From NCBI GenBank assembly GCA_945638575.1, contig CALZDP010000002.1:1-64000 (forward strand): a stretch of 64,000 nt of DNA, read 5' to 3'. Numbering within the stretch: the first letter of the stretch is position 1; each line of letters begins with the position of its first letter. The DNA is from an uncultured Clostridia bacterium. Its GTDB lineage: Bacteria > Bacillota > Clostridia > Christensenellales > Borkfalkiaceae. Of this stretch, positions 7,299 to 15,820 are shown in pieces. A program made the position numbers and the translations under genes. Under the pieces are notes generated by a model. That model made no database searches, had not been told where the DNA came from, and saw nothing but the letters and a program-made list of their open reading frames with translations.

Positions 7299-8062
7299 TG
7301 AGATTAGACTTGTATTTGACTGAAAGGGGGTATTTTCAGTCAAGGGCTAAAAGCGTTGACGCCATTAAACAAGGAATAGTTTTTGTTAACGGTAAGCCTG
7401 AAGATAAGCCGTCAAAAGAGATTTCCGACCTTTCCAAAGTGGAAATCAAGGGAAAACTTAAATTCGTTTCAAAAGGCGGATACAAACTCGATAAGGCATT
7501 AAAGGAATTTAAACTCGACCTTAAAGACAAGGTTTTTGCGGATATCGGCGCTTCTACGGGCGGATTTACCGATTGTTTGCTCTCAAGCGGCGTAGCACGC
7601 GTCTACGCGGTGGACGTTGGCAGTGGACAACTCGATAAGTCATTGGTCGATAATCCTTCGGTTGTGGTAATGGATAACACCAATGCCAGATATTTGACGA
7701 AAGATTCGTTTTCGGAAAATTTAGACGGTATCACGGTTGACTGCAGTTTTATATCGTTAACGCTTTTGTTGCCGGTATTCGATAATCTACTTGATGAAAA
7801 CGGTATCTTGCTTGCTCTTATTAAGCCACAGTTTGAATGCGGAAATTCCGTTCTCCCTAAAAGCGGAATTTTAAAAAACCAAAGGCTGAGAGAAGGCGCC
7901 GTTATAAAAGTAATTCTTGACGCGGAAGGTTACGGGTTTAAGTTGCTTGCGATTTCTCAAGCCCCCAAATTTAAAGATAAAAACGTGGAATACGTTGTTT
8001 TATTAAGAAAAATCGGCGAAAGCCTTTCAATAGAAAAGATTAAGGAATTCTTAAAAGAATGA
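7298..8062 (+). CDS. tlyA: TlyA family rRNA 2'-O-methyltransferase
   Basis: TlyA (YqxC) proteins combine an S4 RNA-binding domain with a FtsJ-type SAM methyltransferase and methylate rRNA; they were originally named hemolysins. Here the S4 domain covers about residues 1-60 (MRLDLYLTERGYFQSRAKSVDAIKQG) and the Rossmann domain follows, with GGYKLDKAL, the SAM loop VFADIGASTGGFTDCLL and the catalytic-core segment ALIKPQFE. Length is 254. GGAGAG precedes the start, and the stop overlaps nadK by ATGA. Confidence 0.93.
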   Translation: MRLDLYLTERGYFQSRAKSVDAIKQGIVFVNGKPEDKPSKEISDLSKVEIKGKLKFVSKGGYKLDKALKEFKLDLKDKVFADIGASTGGFTDCLLSSGVARVYAVDVGSGQLDKSLVDNPSVVVMDNTNARYLTKDSFSENLDGITVDCSFISLTLLLPVFDNLLDENGILLALIKPQFECGNSVLPKSGILKNQRLREGAVIKVILDAEGYGFKLLAISQAPKFKDKNVEYVVLLRKIGESLSIEKIKEFLKE

Positions 8063-8892
8063 TCGGTTTATATTACAAGGAAGGAGACGAACGCTCCTAC
8101 GATTGTATTTTAAAACTGAAAAATCTACTCAAAAAAAACCGATTAGAGTACGTAACATTAAACAACGCAATAGAAAATGCGCTTTCCGACATTGAGTTGG
8201 TGGTTGTTTTCGGTGGCGACGGTTCTGTTTTGCGCGCGGCTAAGTTTGCGCGTGAACTTATACCGATAGTTGCCATAAATACCGGAAACCTCGGTTTTTT
8301 AACGAGTTACGAAGCAGATAATTTAGATAGACTTGTCAGTGATATTTTGGGAAATAAACTTGTTTTTACAAAACGCAAGTTTATGAGTATCACTTGTGCG
8401 GATAAAGAATATTTGGCTTTAAACGATGCTGTCATCACAAAAAACCATGCGATAGACGGTGCGAGCGAATGTGTTAGGTTAAGCCTTAAAATCGACGGTC
8501 AATTCGTTGACGGATACGTAGGTGACGGTTTGATTTTAAGCACTCCTACAGGTTCGACGGCCTATGCGATTTCTGCAGGCGGACCGATAATGGTTCCGAA
8601 TTTGAACGCTTACGTCGCTGCGCCAATTTGTGCCCATTCGCTTCATTCCCGTCCCATAGTTTACGCACAGGATTCGGTTGCGGAAGTTAAAATTTCAAAG
8701 GAATCCAAAGAATGTGCGCTCTTTGTCGACGGCAAAATGGAAGCGTCGCTTAAACCAAACTCTACCGTAATTATCACGGCAAGTGAAAAATTCGCAAGTA
8801 TTTGCGATAATTCGGGAAAATTTTTTTCCAGACTTTCCGAAAAATTAAATAAATGGAGTAATAACGACTTACTTGAGGTGGACCATGGATAA
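8059..8892 (+). CDS. nadK: NAD kinase
   Basis: NAD kinase phosphorylates NAD to NADP. The 277-residue product has the catalytic VVFGGDGSVLRAAK motif, NTGNLGFLT, the NE-equivalent region LALNDAVITK, and the glycine-rich DGLILSTPTGSTAYAISAGGP. It begins inside the tlyA stop (ATGA) and its 3' end overlaps argR by 8 nt, the usual tlyA-nadK-argR-recN arrangement. Confidence 0.96.
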   Translation: MIGLYYKEGDERSYDCILKLKNLLKKNRLEYVTLNNAIENALSDIELVVVFGGDGSVLRAAKFARELIPIVAINTGNLGFLTSYEADNLDRLVSDILGNKLVFTKRKFMSITCADKEYLALNDAVITKNHAIDGASECVRLSLKIDGQFVDGYVGDGLILSTPTGSTAYAISAGGPIMVPNLNAYVAAPICAHSLHSRPIVYAQDSVAEVKISKESKECALFVDGKMEASLKPNSTVIITASEKFASICDNSGKFFSRLSEKLNKWSNNDLLEVDHG

Positions 8893-9334
8893 AACAAAAA
8901 GACAACAACAACTACTCGACATTGTAACGAATATCGAAGTAAACACGCAGGAAGAATTGATTAAACTTCTTGAAGCGCAAAACATTAAAGTTACGCAAGC
9001 CACGATTTCGAGAGATATTAAGGAATTAGGACTTATCAAGACTTCCGGCAAAGTTAAAAAATATCGTTATGCGCGCGTTCATGACAGACAGCATGATTCT
9101 GCAAAATTGCTCAGTTTATTTAAAACTGCGGTTATTTCTATTGAACCTGCACAAAATCTTTTAGTTGTAAAGACACTTACCGGTAACGGTGGTGCGGTTG
9201 CCGCTACCATCGATGCTCAAGGTATACAAGAAATCGTAGGTACCTTGGCAGGCGACGATACGGTTTTAGTTGTTACGCAAAATAACGAAGGCGCTTTAAA
9301 GGTTTCCGAAGATTTGCATGATTTGATGGTCTAA
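8885..9334 (+). CDS. argR: Arginine repressor ArgR
   Basis: ArgR/AhrC is a hexameric arginine-responsive repressor of arginine synthesis and activator of catabolism. The 149-residue product has the winged-helix DNA-binding domain with VTQATISRDIKELGLIK (about residues 37-53) and a C-terminal oligomerisation/arginine-binding domain with GNGGAVAATIDAQGIQEIVGTLAGDDTVLVV. I chose ATG 8885, preceded by GAGG at 8875-8878, over an in-frame TTG at 8873. In this cluster argR is commonly placed before recN without controlling it. Confidence 0.96.
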   Translation: MDKTKRQQQLLDIVTNIEVNTQEELIKLLEAQNIKVTQATISRDIKELGLIKTSGKVKKYRYARVHDRQHDSAKLLSLFKTAVISIEPAQNLLVVKTLTGNGGAVAATIDAQGIQEIVGTLAGDDTVLVVTQNNEGALKVSEDLHDLMV

Positions 9335-9347
9335 TCCGCCATTTGAT

Positions 9348-11033
9348 ATGCTAAAGAACTTGTCGATAAAAAACGTAGCCTTAATCAGGTTTGCGGAAAT
9401 AGAATTTGCAAAAGGACTTAACGTCTTGTCAGGCGAAACGGGGGCCGGAAAATCCGTCGTTCTAGAGGCTCTTAATTTTTCGTTGGGACAAAAAGCCGAT
9501 AAGTCCATGATTTGTCATGGCGAAAAAGACTGTTCTGTTACATGTTCTTTCGATATCAGCGGTAATGATTCCGTTAAAAAGGAATTAGACGAATTAGGTA
9601 TCGAATACGACGAGGAAATCATTGTAAAACGTACGCTTAACGTTGACGGAAAGTCCGCGATAAGATTAAACGGCGAATCCGTAACCGCCGGAATGTTGAG
9701 AAAGGTTACTTCTCTGCTTGTTGATATTCACGGGCAAAGCGATCACTTTTTGCTTTTAAAAGAGTCTAATCAATTGGCTTTAATTGACGGACTCGGCGGT
9801 GAAAAGATAACCGCAATTAAAGATAAAATTGACGATTGTTTGCAGCAGATTAGAGAAATAGACCACTCTTTAAAAACGCTTGGCGGAGACGAAGCCACTC
9901 GCGCAAGAAGAATGGATTACCTTGAATTTGCTATACGTGAAATCGAAAACGTTAACGTCGGCGAAAACGAGGAAACCGATCTTTCCGATAGAAAAAAGAA
10001 ACTTTTGAATCTTGAGAAGATTGCGAACGCCTGTTCGGAATCTTTTGAGGCTTTATCGGCAGAAAACGGCGTTACCGATATTTTAAGCAACGTTTGCAGA
10101 AGAATTTCCGCTATTAAACAATACGGTACGGAATATGAAGATTTATCGACCCGTTTATCGGCAGTTTTAGACGAAGTTACGGATATTTCCGAACTTATAA
10201 ACGATTGTTGTGATGAGGAATTTAATCCGGAAGAACTTGAAGAAATAGAAACAAGATTAAATTCTATAAACGCTTTAAAAAGAAAATACGGTAAAACTTA
10301 CAAAGAGATTACCGAAACGCTTGAAAAGTTTAAGGCCGAATTGGAACTTATCGGCGACAGCGCCGAAAAGTCTGAAAAACTTGCCAAAGAACGTTTGTCT
10401 GTTCTTGACAGGTTAGAGTCTTATTACGATGTATTGACTGAGGAAAGAAAAAAAGTTTCGGAAAATCTTTCAAAAAAACTTTCGGATAAACTGAAAGAAC
10501 TTGCCATGAAGGGCGCTGAATTCAAAGTTGAATTTATGAGTCAAGAAGGCGAAGTTCTTTCGACAAAAGGCAGAGATTTGGTTTGCTTTATGTTTACCGC
10601 AAATAAAGGCGAGACATTAAAACCGCTTAGTAAAATCATAAGCGGCGGTGAACTTTCAAGGCTTATGCTTGGTATAAAAGCGGTTACAGGCGGAAATTTC
10701 GGCGCGGAAACCTTTATTTTTGATGAGATTGACGTAGGAATAAGCGGTGAAGCGGCTGAAGTTGTCGCAAAAAACTTTGCATATATTTCTAAAGATAGGC
10801 AAATTGTAGCGATATCCCATTTACCGCAAATCGTTGCTATGGCAGACGTAGGTTTTTTGATTTCTAAAAACGAGGAGGGTGAACGTACGGTTACGCACGT
10901 TACAAAACTCGATGAAAGCGGAAAGGTCGGCGAAGTTTTAAGGCTTGTAGGCGGTAACGCTGACAGCAATGCTGCGTTTATTCACGCACGCGAAATGGTT
11001 GAACGAGCCGACAAATTTAAATCGACAATATAA
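9348..11033 (+). CDS. recN: DNA repair protein RecN
   Basis: RecN is an SMC-like ATPase recruited early to double-strand breaks. The 561-residue protein has the N-terminal Walker A GETGAGKSVVLEALNF (about residues 30-45), IHGQSDHFLLL, a central coiled coil (about 150-390), the signature SGGELSRLMLGIK and the Walker B segment FIFDEIDVGISGEAAEVV near the C-terminus. The ATG has no clear Shine-Dalgarno and lies 13 nt after argR. I see no LexA-box-like inverted repeat upstream. Confidence 0.97.
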   Translation: MLKNLSIKNVALIRFAEIEFAKGLNVLSGETGAGKSVVLEALNFSLGQKADKSMICHGEKDCSVTCSFDISGNDSVKKELDELGIEYDEEIIVKRTLNVDGKSAIRLNGESVTAGMLRKVTSLLVDIHGQSDHFLLLKESNQLALIDGLGGEKITAIKDKIDDCLQQIREIDHSLKTLGGDEATRARRMDYLEFAIREIENVNVGENEETDLSDRKKKLLNLEKIANACSESFEALSAENGVTDILSNVCRRISAIKQYGTEYEDLSTRLSAVLDEVTDISELINDCCDEEFNPEELEEIETRLNSINALKRKYGKTYKEITETLEKFKAELELIGDSAEKSEKLAKERLSVLDRLESYYDVLTEERKKVSENLSKKLSDKLKELAMKGAEFKVEFMSQEGEVLSTKGRDLVCFMFTANKGETLKPLSKIISGGELSRLMLGIKAVTGGNFGAETFIFDEIDVGISGEAAEVVAKNFAYISKDRQIVAISHLPQIVAMADVGFLISKNEEGERTVTHVTKLDESGKVGEVLRLVGGNADSNAAFIHAREMVERADKFKSTI

Positions 11034-11045
11034 ATAGTAAAGTAG

Positions 11046-11069
11046 ATGCCGTCAAATGACGGCATTTTT
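11046..11069 (+). terminator. Intrinsic terminator after recN
   Basis: ATGCCGTC (11046-11053), loop AAAT, GACGGCAT (11058-11065), followed by four more T. It closes the nusB-recN group and separates it from spoIVB. Confidence 0.85.
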
Positions 11070-11224
11070 CTTATGTTTTAAAATTTTAAAGTTATTAGAT
11101 TTAAAAAAATAAAATTATTTTATACTAAATTTTATAAGAATTAAATTTTGTAAACTTATTTTTTAGCAAAAAAAGGATAAGTTTTGCGGAATAAATTTTA
11201 GCGACTTGCTCACTATAAATCTTG

Positions 11225-12235
11225 ATGATTACAAAAAGCGTGAAAAAAAGGGCGCTGAAAATTGCGTTATTTATATTTACAGCGATAATATTGGCTTGTC
11301 CGAAATTTATTTACGTTAACGCCGATACAGAAGCAAAACTATATTTAGGAGGTTATGCCGCCGGTTTTACGATAGTAACTAAGGGCGCCGAAGTTTTGGG
11401 CTTAAGCGACGTAATTACGGACTTGGGCGTGGTTTCGCCGGCAAAAGATGCAGGGATTCAAGAAAACGACCTTATTTTAAATATAGGCGGAAAAGAAACA
11501 AACAGTTTTGAAGATTTAGAGTCTGTTTTGGATTTATCTAAGGGCAGACCTTTAATGATAACCGTAAAACGTAACGATGAAATTCTTATTAAGGAAATTA
11601 CGCCTGTAAAGGACATAAGCGGAAAGTTTAAACTTGGCTTATTCGTACGCGATCGCCTTACCGGAATAGGTACGATTACTTACGTAAAAAAGGACGGCGA
11701 GGTTATGGCATTGGGGCATCCGATTATTGCCGAGGACGAAAAGCCTATCGAAATAAAATCGGGCGAACTTTTTTCTTGCAGTATATTCGGTATAGAAAAG
11801 GGAATACGCGGTAAAGCAGGCGAATTACGCGGTATGTTCATTACCGATGCAAGGCTCGGCGTTATCTCTAAAAACCTTACCGTTGGTATTAAAGGAAAAC
11901 TTGACGATGGCTTTGATAAAAGTAATTTGTCAGAAATAGAAGTTGGGACAGGTCATCCCGGTAATGCTTCTATCCTTACTACCGTTGAAGGCACCGTGCC
12001 GAAAGAATTTAGTATATCAATAGTAAAGTTTGATAAAAACTCTAAGGATAACAGAAACTTTGTAATAAAAATTACCGATAAAAATTTACTGCAAATAGCA
12101 GGCGGAATAGTTCAGGGTATGAGCGGTAGTCCTATCATACAAGACGGTAAAATTATCGGCGCAATTACTCACGTATTTTTAAACGACCCGACAAGGGGAT
12201 ATGGCATAGATATTGAAAAGATGCTCAATGCTTAG
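11225..12235 (+). CDS. spoIVB: SpoIVB peptidase, sigma-K checkpoint protease
   Basis: SpoIVB is secreted from the forespore and cleaves SpoIVFA to trigger pro-sigma-K processing. The 336-residue product has a signal/membrane segment (about residues 10-33), a PDZ domain (about 50-125) and an S55 peptidase domain. The catalytic residues are all visible: His165 in ALGHPI, Asp285 in ITDKNLL and Ser300 in GMSGSP. I chose ATG 11225; a TTG at 11222 is the only alternative, and neither has a Shine-Dalgarno. GAATA (11189-11193) and CACTATA (11211-11217), 17 nt apart, weakly resemble a sigma-F/G promoter. spo0A, the usual downstream neighbour, is not here. Confidence 0.95.
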   Translation: MITKSVKKRALKIALFIFTAIILACPKFIYVNADTEAKLYLGGYAAGFTIVTKGAEVLGLSDVITDLGVVSPAKDAGIQENDLILNIGGKETNSFEDLESVLDLSKGRPLMITVKRNDEILIKEITPVKDISGKFKLGLFVRDRLTGIGTITYVKKDGEVMALGHPIIAEDEKPIEIKSGELFSCSIFGIEKGIRGKAGELRGMFITDARLGVISKNLTVGIKGKLDDGFDKSNLSEIEVGTGHPGNASILTTVEGTVPKEFSISIVKFDKNSKDNRNFVIKITDKNLLQIAGGIVQGMSGSPIIQDGKIIGAITHVFLNDPTRGYGIDIEKMLNA

Positions 12236-12332
12236 AAAACAATAAAATTACATCGTTCATAATAATGTTAAAAATCGCATATATTATCTATGATTTTTAA
12301 AATTATTGTGTTTAATAGAATAAAACAATTAG

Positions 12333-12361
12333 GGCCCCCATAATATGTATGGGAGCCTTTT
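12333..12361 (+). terminator. Terminator-like hairpin abutting the spoIIM start
   Basis: GGCCCCCATA (12333-12342), loop ATATG, TATGGGAGCC (12348-12357), with one C-A mismatch, followed by TTTT. The 3' arm contains GGGAG (12351-12355), the only Shine-Dalgarno-like sequence for spoIIM, 9 nt before its ATG. The element could terminate spoIVB transcripts, hide the spoIIM ribosome binding site, or both. Confidence 0.6.
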
Positions 12362-12364
12362 ATA

Positions 12365-12952
12365 ATGAAGTTTTTAAATCATTATCTTAAAGTAATCGAA
12401 AGATCGAAAATACAAATTATTTTGCTTTCGGCTACTTTTTTATGCGGTTTAATTTTAGGTATAGCACTGCCGTCCTTTCAAGAAAAACTATTCTTTTCCG
12501 AAAATACCGTGAACATTTTCGTTAACTCGTTAATATCCGGCGGAAAGGTTTCCGCGGTCTTTTTTAACAGACTTTTTGTAGATATATTTTGTTTGGGAAT
12601 ATTCTATATAGCATCGTTTAATATATTTTTAATATCCATAAACGTTGTCATAATACTGTACCGCGGTTACGTTGTAGGGGCTATACTTGTTGCGCTTTTG
12701 ACAAATTTCGGCTTTACCGGCTTTATGCTGTTTATCACGGTAGTTTTTTTGCAAAGCCTAATATCCACTGCGTCGTTAATATTTTTTACCATAATAATCA
12801 TCGACCGTTTTAAAATGATTAAGTGTAAATCAAAATCAAAATACGATCTTTTAACACCTCTTATAATTTCCTTTATATTGATAATTGTCGGTATTTTAGT
12901 TCAAATTGTAATGCTTTTATTTTTCTTACGCCCGATGAATTATTGCTTTTAA
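12365..12952 (+). CDS. spoIIM: Probable stage II sporulation protein M
   Basis: SpoIIM, with SpoIID and SpoIIP, forms the peptidoglycan-remodelling complex of engulfment. This 195-residue protein has five hydrophobic segments (about residues 15-33, 72-95, 98-118, 120-147 and 165-190), matching the polytopic SpoIIM/DUF95 family in length (about 214) and topology. The LYRGYVVGAIL stretch resembles the family core. Location before dacF-spoIIA is also the B. subtilis order (spoIIM upstream of xerD-dacF-spoIIA). Residue-level evidence is modest, so a related DUF95 protein remains possible. Confidence 0.75.
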   Translation: MKFLNHYLKVIERSKIQIILLSATFLCGLILGIALPSFQEKLFFSENTVNIFVNSLISGGKVSAVFFNRLFVDIFCLGIFYIASFNIFLISINVVIILYRGYVVGAILVALLTNFGFTGFMLFITVVFLQSLISTASLIFFTIIIIDRFKMIKCKSKSKYDLLTPLIISFILIIVGILVQIVMLLFFLRPMNYCF

Positions 12953-12954
12953 TC

Positions 12955-12983
12955 GCATAAAACCTACCAAATTGCCCAAATTA
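12955..12983 (+). promoter_or_regulatory. Possible sigma-F/G-type promoter of dacF
   Basis: GCATA (12955-12959) and CAAATTA (12977-12983) are 17 nt apart and approximate the forespore-type consensus GnATR-N18-CATnnTA with one deviation in the -10. dacF is sigma-F dependent in B. subtilis. The predicted start leaves AGGAAGG as ribosome binding site 5 nt before the ATG. Confidence 0.35.
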
Positions 12984-13002
12984 TCTTCATAGGAAGGTAG
13001 TT

Positions 13003-14154
13003 ATGAAAGTTTATCAAAAGATATTTATTGCGTGTCTAACGCTCTGTTCGTTATTTTTTAGCGGTATAACGACCGTTAAGGCCGATGAAATTTTCACTTC
13101 GAGCGCTAAATCAACTTACTTAATCGATGCGGATAGCGGTACGGTAATTTTTAAACAAAACGAAGAAAAACGTTTGCCGATTGCAAGTATGACTAAAATC
13201 ATGCTTTTAGATATAGTTTTTGATAACTTGGAAAGCGGAAATTTAACCCTCGATAAAAAAATTAACGTTTCAAAAAACTCCTGCGGAATGGGTGGATCTC
13301 AGGTATTTTTACAGGAAGGCGGAACATATTTGGTCGGCGACCTTATAAAAAGCGTTGCAATAGCCTCTGCCAACGACGCTTCCGTTGCGCTTGCCGAAGA
13401 AATCGCAGGCTCGGAAACCGCTTTTGTCGATCTTATGAACGAAACCGCAAAAAAAATGGGATTAAAAGATACTTTATTTTCAAACTGTACGGGGTTACCT
13501 AAACCGACGCAGTATTCTTCTGCTAAGGACGTCTCGGTGATGCTTCGCTCTTTACTTAGACATAAAGATTATTATCGGTACAGTAACATATGGTTAGATA
13601 AATTAGTGCATCCGGACGGCAGTGAAACTACTTTGACTAATACAAACAAACTTTCTAAATTTTATCAAGGTTGCGACGGCGGTAAAACGGGCTTTACGAA
13701 CGAATCGGGCTTTTGCCTTGCCGCAACAGCAAAAAGAGGGGATATGCGGCTTATAGGCGTAGTTATCGGCGAAGAATCTTCCAAAAAACGTTTCAAAGAG
13801 GTTTCGGAAATGTTTAATAGGGCATTTTCTCTTTACGAAAGCACTTTGATAGTTGATAGCGTAAAACCCTGTCAAGATAAAGCGAAGATAAAAGGAAGCA
13901 AGCAAGAGTACGTAAACGTCTATCCTAAAAATAATTTAACGGTTTTCACAAAAAAGAATTCTAAAGTAGATTGCTCGGTCGAAACGGTTATTTTTAGCGA
14001 TTTAAAGGCACCGTTAAATAAAGGCGATAAAGTAGGAGAAATTACCCTTTATAAAGACGGAGTGGAATACGCTAAGACAGATTTGATTCTTAACGAAAAT
14101 GTAAATAGGCTTAATTTTTCGGAGGCTTTCGATAAAGTTGCCGAAAACTGGTAG
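13003..14154 (+). CDS. dacF: D-alanyl-D-alanine carboxypeptidase DacF
   Basis: This secreted low-molecular-weight penicillin-binding protein trims the terminal D-Ala of stem peptides; DacF acts in the spore cortex. The 383-residue product has a signal peptide (about residues 1-26, cleavage after KADE or VKA), the catalytic SMTK motif (about 63-66), SAND (about 125-128) and KTGF (about 227-230). A C-terminal beta-rich PBP5-like domain (about 285-375) follows, but the terminal amphipathic anchor is not obvious. The position upstream of spoIIAA-AB-sigF is the conserved one. Confidence 0.95.
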   Translation: MKVYQKIFIACLTLCSLFFSGITTVKADEIFTSSAKSTYLIDADSGTVIFKQNEEKRLPIASMTKIMLLDIVFDNLESGNLTLDKKINVSKNSCGMGGSQVFLQEGGTYLVGDLIKSVAIASANDASVALAEEIAGSETAFVDLMNETAKKMGLKDTLFSNCTGLPKPTQYSSAKDVSVMLRSLLRHKDYYRYSNIWLDKLVHPDGSETTLTNTNKLSKFYQGCDGGKTGFTNESGFCLAATAKRGDMRLIGVVIGEESSKKRFKEVSEMFNRAFSLYESTLIVDSVKPCQDKAKIKGSKQEYVNVYPKNNLTVFTKKNSKVDCSVETVIFSDLKAPLNKGDKVGEITLYKDGVEYAKTDLILNENVNRLNFSEAFDKVAENW

Positions 14155-14189
14155 CATAAAAAGTTTGTTCTCTATTTGATAAAATAGTC

Positions 14190-14240
14190 AAAATCCGAAC
14201 AAAACCGACAAAAAAAGCGGTTATTCGTTCGGATTTTTTT
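14190..14240 (+). terminator. Long-stem terminator between dacF and spoIIAA
   Basis: AAAATCCGAAC (14190-14200) pairs with GTTCGGATTTT (14227-14237), and an inner AACCG/CGGTT pair extends the stem; the T run continues to 14240. It separates dacF from the spoIIA operon, which must therefore have its own promoter; I do not recognise a clear sigma-H site. Confidence 0.75.
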
Positions 14241-14270
14241 GTTATCATGCTAAGGCAAAGGAGGATGAAA

Positions 14271-14579
14271 ATGCATATAAATTATTCAATCGACAACGAA
14301 TACTTATATTTCTATTTAAGCGGTGAACTTGACCAACACTACGCAAAAAGCGTCAAGGAATACATAGAAAGGATACTTTCGGACACCAAAGGGTACACCA
14401 AAGTTGTGTTTAACATGAGCGAACTCTGTTTTATGGACAGTACGGGCATCGGAATGTTGTTGGGGCGGTATAAACACCTGAAAAAATGCGGTGTAGAGTG
14501 CTTTATCGAAAACCCGACTTTAAACGTGGAAAAGGTACTTGAACTTTCCGGAATTTACGAAGTAATCAAAAAAATATGA
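14271..14579 (+). CDS. spoIIAA: Anti-sigma-F factor antagonist SpoIIAA
   Basis: SpoIIAA is a STAS-domain protein; dephosphorylated by SpoIIE it displaces sigma-F from SpoIIAB and fires forespore transcription. The product (102 residues from ATG 14271, chosen because AAAGGAGG at 14257-14264 lies 6 nt upstream) has YFYLSGELD near the N-terminus and the phosphorylation motif FMDSTGIGMLL, with Ser57 equivalent to B. subtilis Ser58. An earlier in-frame ATG at 14247 is less likely. It is followed by spoIIAB after 9 nt. Confidence 0.96.
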   Translation: MHINYSIDNEYLYFYLSGELDQHYAKSVKEYIERILSDTKGYTKVVFNMSELCFMDSTGIGMLLGRYKHLKKCGVECFIENPTLNVEKVLELSGIYEVIKKI

Positions 14580-14588
14580 GGCGGTTTC

Positions 14589-15017
14589 ATGAATAAATTT
14601 TTTATTAGATTTAGCGCGCTGAGTGAAAACGAAAGTTTTGCAAGAACTGTGATTTCAGGCTTTTTGTTGCCCCTTAATCCCAGTGTAAATCAATTAAACG
14701 ACGTAAAAACAGCCGTTAGCGAAGCCGTTACAAATTGCGTTGTACACGCATATCCCGAAGGGTTTTCAGGCGATATAGAACTTTCTTCTTGGTACGACGA
14801 AAACGAGATACATATAATCGTTAAAGACTACGGAATAGGAATAAGCAACGTGAAATTGGCGCTTGAACCCTTTTATACCACAAAAACTTCAGACGAAAGG
14901 TCCGGTATGGGCTTTACCGTTATGGGGTCGTTTATGGATGAATTAAAGGTCGATTCTAAACCGAATCAAGGCGTAATAGTTCACATGATTAAACGTATTG
15001 CCTTAGTTAAGGAGTGA
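14589..15017 (+). CDS. spoIIAB: Anti-sigma-F factor / serine kinase SpoIIAB
   Basis: SpoIIAB is a GHKL-fold kinase that holds sigma-F inactive and phosphorylates SpoIIAA. The 142-residue product shows the ATP-binding N box VSEAVTNCVVHAYP (about residues 43-56), the G1 box VKDYGIGI (about 79-86) and the G2 region TSDERSGMGFTVMGSFMD (about 98-115). Sequence and length match the family, and it sits between spoIIAA and sigF with only 1 nt before sigF. Confidence 0.96.
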   Translation: MNKFFIRFSALSENESFARTVISGFLLPLNPSVNQLNDVKTAVSEAVTNCVVHAYPEGFSGDIELSSWYDENEIHIIVKDYGIGISNVKLALEPFYTTKTSDERSGMGFTVMGSFMDELKVDSKPNQGVIVHMIKRIALVKE

Positions 15018-15018
15018 A

Positions 15019-15738
15019 ATGCTGAGTCCATCGGAAACCGTTAAGTTTTTAAGACTTGCAAAAGAAGGCGACGAAAAGGCTAAGGAAAAACTTATCGTTG
15101 AAAATACTTCGCTTATAAAATGTATCGTTAAAAGATTTTGCGGACGTGGCGTGGAATACGACGACCTATTTCAATTAGGCGCAATAGGGCTAATTAAGGC
15201 GATAAATAATTTTGACGAAAGTTTTGACGTTAGATTTTCCACTTACGCCGTTCCTATGATTATAGGGGAAATCAAAAGGTTTTTAAGAGACGACGGTTCT
15301 ATTAAGGTATCAAGGCTAATTAAAGGGCTGTCGGTTAAAGTCAATCAATACTTGGAAAAATTACGAAAAGAGGGCAAAGAGTCGCCAACCGTTTCCGAAC
15401 TTGCAACGCATTTTGAAGTCGAAAACGATGAAGTAGTGCTTGCTTTAGGTTCGCTAAATAAACCGCTTTCCTTGTATGAAGCGGTAAACGACGAAGGGGA
15501 CAAGAAGGTTGAACTTATAGATAAAATCGCTTCCGACGAAAAAGAAGATGATTTTATCGATAGACTTATGCTTGAAAAACTTATTTCCGAACTATCCGCA
15601 AGAGAACGTAAAATTATATTCATGCGTTACTACGGGGATAGGACGCAAAGCGAGATCGCAAAGGAATTAGGCGTATCGCAAGTGCAGGTATCACGGCTTG
15701 AAACAAAGATAGTCGAAAAGTTAAAATCAAAAATGTAA
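15019..15738 (+). CDS. sigF: RNA polymerase sporulation sigma factor SigF
   Basis: SigF is the first forespore-specific sigma factor. The 239-residue protein has region 2 (LIKCIVKRFCGRGVEYDDLFQLGAIGLIKAINNFD, RFSTYAVPMIIGEIKRFLRDDG), region 3 (about residues 105-150) and region 4.2 (RTQSEIAKELGVSQVQVSRLE, about 208-228). SigF and SigG are close homologues, but position directly after spoIIAA-spoIIAB identifies SigF. GGAG lies 4-5 nt before the ATG, in the overlap with spoIIAB's end. Confidence 0.96.
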   Translation: MLSPSETVKFLRLAKEGDEKAKEKLIVENTSLIKCIVKRFCGRGVEYDDLFQLGAIGLIKAINNFDESFDVRFSTYAVPMIIGEIKRFLRDDGSIKVSRLIKGLSVKVNQYLEKLRKEGKESPTVSELATHFEVENDEVVLALGSLNKPLSLYEAVNDEGDKKVELIDKIASDEKEDDFIDRLMLEKLISELSARERKIIFMRYYGDRTQSEIAKELGVSQVQVSRLETKIVEKLKSKM

Positions 15739-15785
15739 TAGTCCTTAAAATATCAAATATAATCAAAGATTTTATATATTTTTAT

Positions 15786-15815
15786 GTATAACGTAATTCC
15801 CGTTTGTAGATAATA
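15786..15815 (+). promoter_or_regulatory. Candidate sigma-G/F promoter of the spoVA operon
   Basis: GTATA (15786-15790), 18-nt spacer, GATAATA (15809-15815). This fits the forespore consensus GnATR-N18-CATnnTA at every fixed position except the first base of the -10 (G for C). spoVA operons are sigma-G dependent in B. subtilis. The predicted start is at about 15821-15823, at or next to the ATG of the 29-codon ORF. Confidence 0.45.
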
Positions 15816-15820
15816 TTAAT

